Shown: piece after piece, positions 1 to 4,830 of the stretch | How positions within the stretch are numbered: the stretch's first letter is position 1 | How the letters are laid out: each line of letters begins with the position of its first letter | NCBI GenBank assembly: GCA_003221075.1 | Contig: QHUF01000070.1 | Span: forward strand, 1-9,765 | From: Gemmatimonadota bacterium | Lineage (GTDB): Bacteria > Gemmatimonadota > Gemmatimonadetes > Gemmatimonadales > GWC2-71-9 | Length of the DNA: 9,765 bases | Direction: 5' to 3' | Position numbers and translations under genes: made by a program | Notes under the pieces: model-generated | What the model was told of the DNA's origin: nothing | Databases searched by the model: none | What the model saw: the letters and a program-made list of their open reading frames with translations, nothing else

Positions 1-155
1 CGGCCCCGATCGAAGAAGTGACGGTCACGAATACGATCCGGATTCCGGACGAGAAGCAGTTCGAGAAGCTGAAGGTGTTATCGATCGCAAGCTTGATGGC
101 GAAAGCGATCGGCTACGAACACTCGAATCAATCCGTGAGCTCGCTCTTTGATTGA
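1..155 (+). CDS. prs: Ribose-phosphate pyrophosphokinase, C-terminal end (partial)
   Basis: The reading frame is open from the window edge and gives the last 50 residues of PRPP synthase before a TGA at 153-155. The enzyme makes phosphoribosyl pyrophosphate from ribose 5-phosphate and ATP in the cytoplasm, feeding purine, pyrimidine, histidine, tryptophan and NAD synthesis. The visible tail has the family's typical ending: a VTVTNTIRIP strand (family form VTNTIPL), a KLKVLSIASLMAKAI helix, and the closing SVSSLF motif. The start and catalytic part lie upstream of the window. Its neighbour 54 bp downstream is rplY, a prs-rplY-pth order found in many bacteria, so the genes are probably co-transcribed. 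The identification is firm despite the short fragment because the terminal motifs are distinctive. Confidence 0.92.
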   Translation, partial: APIEEVTVTNTIRIPDEKQFEKLKVLSIASLMAKAIGYEHSNQSVSSLFD

Positions 156-203
156 GCGACGCTAGGCTAAGGCGACGCTAGGAAAAGGCGACGATAGGAG
201 AAG
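156..203 (+). repeat. 16-bp tandem repeat, three copies, in the prs-rplY gap
   Basis: Three direct 16-bp units stand end to end: gcgacgctaggctaag (156-171), gcgacgctaggaaaag (172-187) and gcgacgataggagaag (188-203). A decayed fourth beginning (gcgagtatgg) runs into the rplY start codon. The third unit supplies the Shine-Dalgarno AGGAG at 196-200, nine bases before the ATG at 210. The unit changes mostly in its last six bases, as if it grew by slippage and then drifted. The array fills nearly the whole intergenic space, leaving no room for a usual terminator or promoter. Confidence 0.85.
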
Positions 204-209
204 GCGAGT

Positions 210-938
210 ATGGCGCAGACAGTGGCTCTCAGTGCTACCGCACGAGAGAAAACAGGCAAGGGCGCGGCGCGGCAGGCGCGCTTCCAGAAGCAGGTTCCGG
301 CCGTGATCTATGGCCACGGGCGAGCCACGCAGCCGCTGATGGTGGACGCGCTCGCGCTCGAGAAGGCGCTCACCGGCGTCGAGCCGGAAAGCACGCTCAT
401 CGACCTCACCGTGGACGGCAAAACGGCGCGGGCCCTGATTCGCGAGATTCAGCGCCATCCGATCCGCCCCGACATCATCCACGTCGATTTCTACGAGATC
501 AAAGCGGACGAGAAGGTCAGGCTCAAGGTTCCCGTGCACCTCGTGGGAACGCCCGACGGCGTCCGGAACGCGGGCGGCGTGCTCGATCAGGTGACGCGCG
601 AAGTCGAAATCGAAGTGCTGCCCGAAGACATCCCCGACCGCGTCGAGCTGGACGTGACCGCGCTCAAGATCGGTGACTCGCTCCACACGCGCGATCTGAC
701 CATCCCCCAAGCCGTCATCCTCACGGGCGCCGATCTGACGATTGCGACGGTCGTGCCGCCGCGCGCCGAGGAAGTCGCCGCGCCGGCCGCCGAGGCCGCG
801 ACCGAGGTCGCCGAGCCCGAGCTGATCCGCAAGGTCCGCGAGGGCGAGGAAGGCGAAGAAGTCGAAGGGGCCCCCGCACCCGAAGGCAAGGCTGCGCCCA
901 AAGCAGAGGAGAAGCCCAAGGGCAAGAAGGAAGAGTAG
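210..938 (+). CDS. rplY: Large ribosomal subunit protein bL25, CTC/TL5 long form
   Basis: This 242-residue protein is the long (CTC/TL5) form of bL25, which binds 5S rRNA in the central protuberance of the 50S subunit. Residues 1 to about 93 are the 5S-binding L25 domain, with the PAVIYGHG loop near 31-38 and the R-x-x-Q-x-x-P segment and HVDFYEI strand near 80-95. Residues about 95-185 are the beta-rich TL5 C-terminal domain, including VPVHLVGTPDGVRNAGGVL. The last 55 or so residues are a low-complexity tail rich in Ala, Glu and Lys, probably disordered. The ATG start is supported by an AGGAG at 196-200 and by the typical N-terminal sequence. The gene sits between prs and pth, a conserved order. 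The same-frame TAG stop at 936-938 is followed after one codon by the apparent pth start. Confidence 0.95.
   Translation: MAQTVALSATAREKTGKGAARQARFQKQVPAVIYGHGRATQPLMVDALALEKALTGVEPESTLIDLTVDGKTARALIREIQRHPIRPDIIHVDFYEIKADEKVRLKVPVHLVGTPDGVRNAGGVLDQVTREVEIEVLPEDIPDRVELDVTALKIGDSLHTRDLTIPQAVILTGADLTIATVVPPRAEEVAAPAAEAATEVAEPELIRKVREGEEGEEVEGAPAPEGKAAPKAEEKPKGKKEE
927..935 (+). promoter_or_regulatory. Ribosome binding site that sets the pth start
   Basis: The purine run AAGGAAGAG lies inside the last codons of rplY (its Lys-Lys-Glu-Glu tail) and stands six bases before a CTG at 942-944. No ATG, GTG or TTG exists in the pth frame between the rplY stop and the first conserved Pth residues. This site is the main reason for choosing CTG as the start codon. 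Confidence 0.55.
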
Positions 939-941
939 TTT

Positions 942-1475
942 CTGCGCGCCGTCGTCGGCCTGGGCAATCCAGGTCCGGAATACGCGGCGACGCGCCACAA
1001 TGCCGGCTTTCTCCTGGCCGACGCCGTCGCCGAGCATTGGCAGCTTCCTCCCTTCCGTCGCGCCGAGCGCGCGCGCGCGACGGAAGGCACGGTGGCCGGC
1101 GTTCCCGTGCGCATTCTCAAGCCCACGACGTTCATGAACCGCAGCGGCGCGGCGCTCGCCTCGCTCCGCGCCGATCCGACCTTCACGCCGCCTCGCGATC
1201 TCCTCATTCTCGTGGACGACTTCCAGATCCCCCTCGGCACGTTCCGCTTCCGGCCTGACGGCTCGGCCGGTGGACACAACGGCCTCAAGAGCATCGAGGG
1301 CGCGCTGCAATCGCAGCAATACGCGCGGTTGCGCATAGGGGTCGGCCCACTTCCCGAGGGAATCGGTGACTGGGCCGATTATGTGCTCAACCCATTCGAA
1401 CCGTCGGAGCGCGAGCAGGTCGAAGCGTTGACGCCAGCCATGATCGAGGCTGTCGAGAAGTGGCTTAAGACCTGA
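942..1475 (+). CDS. pth: Peptidyl-tRNA hydrolase (CTG start inferred)
   Basis: Pth cleaves the ester bond of peptidyl-tRNAs that fall off ribosomes, freeing tRNA in the cytoplasm. Reading from CTG at 942 gives 177 residues starting (M)RAVVGLGNPGPEY, the expected Pth N terminus, and the length is close to the usual 185-195. Visible active-site residues are Asn9 and His19 (TRHNAG), Asn66 in the FMNRSG motif, Asp92 in the VDDFQIPLG segment, and His112-Asn113 in GGHNGLKS. The first orthodox in-frame start, GTG at 1092, would delete Asn9 and the catalytic His19, so it cannot be the real start. CTG follows a Shine-Dalgarno sequence inside rplY and lies three bases past the rplY stop, in the same frame. 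The stop overlaps the ychF ATG by one base (TGATG), so the two are probably translationally coupled. Family assignment is firm; the start codon is inferred. Confidence 0.93.
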   Translation: MRAVVGLGNPGPEYAATRHNAGFLLADAVAEHWQLPPFRRAERARATEGTVAGVPVRILKPTTFMNRSGAALASLRADPTFTPPRDLLILVDDFQIPLGTFRFRPDGSAGGHNGLKSIEGALQSQQYARLRIGVGPLPEGIGDWADYVLNPFEPSEREQVEALTPAMIEAVEKWLKT

Positions 1476-2578
1476 TGCTGCGCTTAGGAATTGTCGGGCT
1501 CCCCAACGTCGGGAAATCCACCCTCTTCAACGCTCTGACATCCTCGAAAGCGGCTGCAGCGGAGAACTATCCTTTTTGTACCGTCGAACCGAACGTCGGC
1601 GTGGTCGAGGTCCCTGACCCGCGCCTCGAAAAGCTGAACGAGGTGGTCAAGCCCAAAAAGAAGATCCCCGCGGTCGTCGAGTTCGTGGACATCGCCGGCC
1701 TCGTGAAGGGCGCGTCCCAGGGCGAGGGACTCGGCAACCAGTTCCTGTCACACATCCGCGAAGTGGACGCCGTCGTGCACGTGATTCGCGCCTTCGAAGA
1801 CCCCGACGTCGTGCACGTGATGGGCCCGGTCGATCCGGTGCGCGACCACGACGTCATCACGAGCGAGCTCGCGCTGGCGGATCTCGCCGTGGTCGAGCGC
1901 CGGCTCGACAAGACGCGCAAGTCGGCGCGCGCCGGCGATAAGGAAGCCCAGCTCGAGCTCATGCTGCTCGAGCGCGTGGTGCAGGAGCTGAACGCGGGGC
2001 GCGGCGCGCGCGAAGCGGGCGAACACGGCGACGCGATCAAGTTCCTGCGCACGCTCGGACTGCTCACCGCCAAGCCGATCCTCTATGCTGCCAACGTCAA
2101 CGAAGACGACCTCGCGTCCGGTGGCGGCAAATGGATCGACAAGCTCCGGGCCGCGGTGCAGAACCACCACGAAGAAGCGGAGATCGTGCCCTTCTCCGCC
2201 AAATTCGAAGCCGAGCTCGGCGAGCTCTCGGGCGATGAGCGGAAGGAATATCTTGCGAGCGCAGGCGTCTCAGAGCCGGGACTCGACCGCCTGATCCACG
2301 CCGGCCACCGGCTCCTCGGCCTGCAGACATTTTTCACGGTGGGCGAGAACGAGGTGCGCGCCTGGACCATGCATCGCGGCGACACGGCGTACGACGCGGC
2401 GGGCGAGATCCACTCCGACTTTCAGCGCGGATTCATCCGCGCCGAGACGGTTGGGTTTGGGGAGTTTGTGAAAGCAGGCAGCTACAAGGCTGCCCGCGAA
2501 CAAGGCCTGGTGCGCAGTGAAGGCCGCGACTACGTCGTGAAGGACGGCGACATTCTGTTATTTCGCTTCAACGTCTAG
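1475..2578 (+). CDS. ychF: Ribosome-binding ATPase/GTPase YchF (Obg family)
   Basis: YchF is a universally conserved P-loop NTPase of the Obg subfamily that usually prefers ATP, binds ribosomes and is linked to oxidative-stress control. The 367-residue product has the family's normal length. Residues 8-16 (GLPNVGKST) are the Walker A/G1 loop, residues about 72-76 (DIAGL) form G3, and residues 207-210 (NVNE) replace the NKxD motif of true GTPases, which is the YchF signature behind relaxed nucleotide choice. SAK at 241-243 is G5-like. A helical coiled region covers about 130-190, and the C-terminal TGS domain is clear, with FFTVGENEVRAW, the DFQRGFIRAE segment and the final DGDILLFRFNV. The ATG overlaps the pth stop by one base. 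The stop lies head-on to the minus-strand gene downstream with no room for a terminator between them. Confidence 0.97.
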   Translation: MLRLGIVGLPNVGKSTLFNALTSSKAAAAENYPFCTVEPNVGVVEVPDPRLEKLNEVVKPKKKIPAVVEFVDIAGLVKGASQGEGLGNQFLSHIREVDAVVHVIRAFEDPDVVHVMGPVDPVRDHDVITSELALADLAVVERRLDKTRKSARAGDKEAQLELMLLERVVQELNAGRGAREAGEHGDAIKFLRTLGLLTAKPILYAANVNEDDLASGGGKWIDKLRAAVQNHHEEAEIVPFSAKFEAELGELSGDERKEYLASAGVSEPGLDRLIHAGHRLLGLQTFFTVGENEVRAWTMHRGDTAYDAAGEIHSDFQRGFIRAETVGFGEFVKAGSYKAAREQGLVRSEGRDYVVKDGDILLFRFNV

Positions 2579-3354
2579 CGCGTCCAGATCAGGACCGAGG
2601 CGCAAGCCCTCGCTCCGACGAAGCCCCCCGGGGTAAAGGTCGCGATCTGCGGCATCATGCCCAAGGCCATAAAAGAACTGCGATACACTTCGACGGCCTG
2701 CACCTCATCGATCTGGACGTCATCGTAGTCCTGCTCCCGGAACGGCATCCCGTCGATTGCCACGGCGACCACGCACAGGTTCCCACGATTCCACATCGCC
2801 GGGACATAGCCCTGTGGCCCTTCCCGCATCGTTATCCCTTCGCGAGCCAGAAGCGAGCTCAGCCGGACGAGGTGCGAGTGTTCGATATCCTCTCTCGTGT
2901 AGAATCGCGCGAACCCGGAGTACCATTTCTTCCGGTCGTAGAAGCCCGCCAGGTTGCGTGAGAAATCGCGGGCCTGCGCCTCGACCACGACGGGGTCGAG
3001 ATCGACCGCGGCGACGTCGAGCAGCACGACGATCTTCTTGACCTTGCCCCGCTGCAGCGCGAACTCGTAGTCCTCGGTGTTCCGGTCCTGGTAGCTGACT
3101 CGAATGCGTTGCCGGCCGGCTGGAAGGCCTCTCAACTCGAAGCGACCCGTCGAGTCGGAAACCACAAACCGTTGCACCACGGGCACGGAGATCATCACGC
3201 CGACGAGCGGATGACCATTGAGGCTGGATCCCGCAGTGCCGCGGATGGTGGCGGTGGTATCCACCTGCGAAACGAGTAACGCCGGAGCACTCCCGGCGAC
3301 CACAAGGAGAGCAGCAGCGTACCACTGCGGGCGGAGCGACGTGGGGCACCTCAG
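2575..3354 (-). CDS. Secreted carboxypeptidase-regulatory-like protein, paralogue 2 (CTG start inferred)
   Basis: Reading from CTG at 3354 gives 259 residues. The N terminus has Arg residues followed by a hydrophobic run (YAAALLVVAGSAPALLVS), a plausible signal peptide, so the product is probably exported. Residues about 35-120 resemble a carboxypeptidase regulatory-like (CarboxypepD_reg) beta-sandwich: GHPLVGVMISVP, DSTGRFELRGLPAG, RIRVSYQDR and VDLDPVVVEA. The rest resembles a TonB-receptor plug fragment (FYTREDI, VAIDGMP, EVQAVEVYRSS) ending ACASVLIWTR, with no beta-barrel. It is a tandem paralogue of the gene at 3379-4134 and is read in the same frame just after that gene's TAG. GTG at 3303 is the first orthodox start, but it cuts the signal peptide and lacks a Shine-Dalgarno sequence. 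The stop shares CTAG with the ychF stop. Family is fairly sure; function is unknown, with surface binding or receptor accessory as guesses. Confidence 0.72.
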   Translation of the reverse strand: MRCPTSLRPQWYAAALLVVAGSAPALLVSQVDTTATIRGTAGSSLNGHPLVGVMISVPVVQRFVVSDSTGRFELRGLPAGRQRIRVSYQDRNTEDYEFALQRGKVKKIVVLLDVAAVDLDPVVVEAQARDFSRNLAGFYDRKKWYSGFARFYTREDIEHSHLVRLSSLLAREGITMREGPQGYVPAMWNRGNLCVVAVAIDGMPFREQDYDDVQIDEVQAVEVYRSSFMALGMMPQIATFTPGGFVGARACASVLIWTR

Positions 3355-3362
3355 TCTGGCGG

Positions 3363-3369
3363 CTCTCCC
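3363..3369 (-). promoter_or_regulatory. Ribosome binding site for the second secreted paralogue
   Basis: On the minus strand, GGGAGAG lies eight bases before the CTG at 3354-3352. It is the only good Shine-Dalgarno match between the stop of the upstream paralogue (3381-3379) and the conserved domain, and it supports CTG rather than GTG at 3303 as the start. Confidence 0.45.
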
Positions 3370-3378
3370 GTGATACCC

Positions 3379-4134
3379 CTACCGCGTCCAGCTTTCCACC
3401 AGGCCGCACTGCCCCGCGGCCGAGCGCCCCGGACCCATCCACATCGACGAGCCGGGACTCGGCAGCACGGAGTGACTCAAATCGGCCGGCGGCACACCGC
3501 GGTAGACCTCGATACCGGCGACGTCGGAGACCTGAATCTGATCGTAATCCACTTCGCGGTACGCCACGCCGTCGACGCTGACGGGAACCGGGCAAATCGT
3601 GCCGTGCGTGACTCGCGTGGGGCGACAGTCCTGATAGCACCGCGTGACGATGCCCTCGAGCGTGAGCAGGCCGCTGAGCCGCGTGGGCCGCATCTGCGTG
3701 ATTTCTTCCCGCGTAAAGAAGTGGCCGAAACCGTGATACGCCCGGCGCCGCTCATAGAATCCCGCCAGGTCGCGCCACAGGTTCGCCTGCCGCGCTTCCA
3801 CGACGACGGGATCGAGATCGACGGCATCGACGTCGAGCAGCACGGAGATTCGTATCGTCCGCTGCCCCTGCAGGCTGAACACGTAGTCCTGGGTCTGGCG
3901 CCCTTCGTAGGAGACTCGGATCGCACGCTTTCCGGCCGGCAATCCGCCGAGGGCAAACCGCCCGTCCGCATCCGTGACGACGAACTTGTGGACTTCGGGC
4001 GCCGAAATCATCACGCCCGCAAGCGGGCGTCCGTTGTATGAGGAAATGGCCGCGCCGAGAATGCGGGCGGTGGTGTCGGGAAATGCCTGCGCCTGCATCG
4101 ACGAGGCGACGATCGCCACCGTGACAAGGAGCAT
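3379..4134 (-). CDS. Secreted carboxypeptidase-regulatory-like protein, paralogue 1
   Basis: This 251-residue protein begins with a hydrophobic signal peptide (MLLVTVAIVASSMQAQA, likely cut after Ala17) that lacks the usual positive charge. Residues about 23-110 form a carboxypeptidase regulatory-like domain (GRPLAGVMISAP, DADGRFALGGLPAG, IRVSYEGR, VDLDPVVVEA). Residues about 125-165 hold the shared FYERR and FFTREEI block. Residues 183-212 resemble a TonB-dependent receptor plug (VSVDGVAY, VAGIEVYRG), and the end is CGLVESWTR. No barrel follows, so it is not a complete receptor. Cysteines at about 166, 170 and 181 could form disulfides. The start ATG at 4134 is bounded by an in-frame TAG two codons upstream; the nearest purine-rich ribosome site (GGGAAGG) is rather far, about 15 bases. 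It is the first gene of a two-gene minus-strand unit, divergent from rpsF. The biological role is unknown. Confidence 0.78.
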   Translation of the reverse strand: MLLVTVAIVASSMQAQAFPDTTARILGAAISSYNGRPLAGVMISAPEVHKFVVTDADGRFALGGLPAGKRAIRVSYEGRQTQDYVFSLQGQRTIRISVLLDVDAVDLDPVVVEARQANLWRDLAGFYERRRAYHGFGHFFTREEITQMRPTRLSGLLTLEGIVTRCYQDCRPTRVTHGTICPVPVSVDGVAYREVDYDQIQVSDVAGIEVYRGVPPADLSHSVLPSPGSSMWMGPGRSAAGQCGLVESWTR

Positions 4135-4141
4135 GATCTAC

Positions 4142-4171
4142 AATACACGCCTTCCCACGCCTTTGCACGCC
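4142..4171. repeat. 10-bp tandem repeat, three copies, between divergent operons
   Basis: Three direct 10-bp units end in the same six bases: aatacacgcc (4142-4151), ttcccacgcc (4152-4161) and tttgcacgcc (4162-4171). The CACGCC cores are exactly one helical turn apart, so they face the same side of the DNA. They lie just upstream of the minus-strand gene's ATG and about 80 bases from the rpsF start. They could be a binding array for a regulator or a slippage relic; no known operator is recognised. Confidence 0.7.
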
Positions 4172-4202
4172 GGTTAGCTTTATCGCTCACATATTCCCTA
4201 CT

Positions 4203-4249
4203 CGGTGCCTTCCACCGCATCGGGTCACCTATGACCAAAGGGAGGTGGC
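4203..4249 (+). promoter_or_regulatory. Structured rpsF leader with a possible Shine-Dalgarno switch
   Basis: Directly before rpsF lie two perfect small inverted repeats: CGGTG/CACCG (4203-4207 with 4213-4217, loop CCTTC) and GGTCA/TGACC (4223-4227 with 4232-4236, loop CCTA). The strong Shine-Dalgarno AAAGGGAGGT follows at 4237-4246, four bases from the ATG at 4250. Bases 4224-4230 (GTCACCT) can instead pair with 4243-4249 (AGGTGGC), seven pairs with one G-U, which would bury the ribosome site and exclude the second hairpin. Many bacteria regulate this operon by the S6:S18 complex binding the rpsF leader, so an autoregulatory element is expected here. I cannot confirm that this fold matches the published S6:S18 motif. 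A promoter must lie in 4135-4200, but no convincing -35/-10 pair is visible. Confidence 0.45.
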
Positions 4250-4612
4250 ATGAGTCGTCGGTACGAGACGGTTTACATTTTTGATAGCTCGCTGGACGAG
4301 CCGGCAATCACCGAAAAACTCAATCGTTTTCATGCCCTGCTCACCAAGGACGGAAAGGGCACGCTGTCGAACGTGTCCCATTGGGGCAAGCGGACGATGG
4401 CGTACAAGGTCAAGAAGAAAGACACCGGCTACTACGTCGTCGCCGAGTTCTCGGCGGCGGGTGATCTGCTGCCCGAGTACGAGCGCGCCGTGAAGCTCGA
4501 TGAAGGCGTGCTGCGGTACATGTGCGTCGAGGCCGCGAAGGAGCAGCCGAAACCGGTGGTGGCTGCCGCCGTCGCTCCCGAAGAAGAAGAGCTGGAAGAG
4601 GAGGAAGCGTGA
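4250..4612 (+). CDS. rpsF: Small ribosomal subunit protein bS6
   Basis: bS6 binds the platform of the 30S subunit as a partner of bS18. The 120-residue product starts MSRRYETVYIFDSSLDE, the usual bS6 opening strand. It continues with the helix leading to VSHWGKRTMAYKVKKKDTGYYVV, which holds the conserved WGKRxxAY motif at about residues 45-52, then the LDEGVLRYM strand at about 84-92. Residues from about 100 on are an acidic tail (EEEELEEEEA), common in this family. The start is fixed by an excellent Shine-Dalgarno sequence. It is the first gene of the second operon, and its TGA overlaps the rpsR GTG by four bases (GTGA), implying coupled translation of the two partner proteins. Confidence 0.97.
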   Translation: MSRRYETVYIFDSSLDEPAITEKLNRFHALLTKDGKGTLSNVSHWGKRTMAYKVKKKDTGYYVVAEFSAAGDLLPEYERAVKLDEGVLRYMCVEAAKEQPKPVVAAAVAPEEEELEEEEA

Positions 4613-4830
4613 GACGTCCCGCCAAAACCTGTCCGGTATGCGAATCCGGCGCGCGCGTGCTCGACTACAAGGATGATCGCACGTTGAGCCGCTTTCTCAC
4701 GGAACGTGGGAAGATTTTGCCGAGCCGGCTGTCCGGGATGTGCGCGCGCCACCAGCGGCAGCTCGCCACCGCGATCAAGCGCGCGCGGCAGCTGGCGCTC
4801 ATTCCTTACATCAAGGGTCACACCGCATAA
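4609..4830 (+). CDS. rpsR: Small ribosomal subunit protein bS18 (zinc-type cysteines)
   Basis: bS18 sits next to bS6 on the 30S platform. The GTG start at 4609 overlaps the rpsF stop and gives 73 residues, the normal length. The core is typical: LDYKDDRTLSRFLTERGKILPSRLSG, then a basic helix ending ARQLALIPY. It carries Cys8-Pro-Val-Cys11 and Cys45-x-x-His48 (MCARHQ), a possible zinc-binding set; bS18 is known in forms with and without such cysteines, and this is the cysteine form. The GTG start is chosen because it gives the standard N terminus and GTGA coupling. An upstream extension of this frame would run back through rpsF and is not credible. Its TAA overlaps the proposed ATA start of the next gene. 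Confidence 0.95.
   Translation: MRRPAKTCPVCESGARVLDYKDDRTLSRFLTERGKILPSRLSGMCARHQRQLATAIKRARQLALIPYIKGHTA
4813..4817 (+). promoter_or_regulatory. Ribosome binding site before the DUF2232 gene
   Basis: AAGGG lies inside the 3' end of rpsR, nine bases before the ATA at 4827-4829, the normal distance for a Shine-Dalgarno sequence. It supports initiation at or beside the rpsR stop even though no ATG, GTG or TTG is present there. Confidence 0.4.

Noticed and set aside
162..1319. Long minus-strand open frame opposite rplY and pth
   Set aside because: It is antisense to two well-identified genes, rich in Arg/Ala/Gly without recognisable motifs, as expected from GC-rich third positions.
1092..1475. 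Short pth from GTG at 1092
   Set aside because: It would lack the N-terminal catalytic residues, while the upstream frame encodes them clearly.
936..3381. TAG read-through (recoding) joining rplY to pth and the two secreted paralogues
   Set aside because: In both pairs the next gene follows the TAG in the same frame, but each has its own ribosome site, and other genes here (ychF, rsfS) also end with ordinary TAG. A coupled CTG start is simpler.
3370..4041. Plus-strand open frame opposite the first secreted paralogue
   Set aside because: The minus-strand reading gives a signal peptide and a domain shared with its neighbour; the plus reading gives no recognisable protein.
4163..4195. Sigma-70 promoter TTGCAC with an AT-rich -10 before rpsF
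   Set aside because: The TTGCAC is part of the 10-bp repeat and no good -10 lies 16-18 bases away; TATTCC is 23 bases away.
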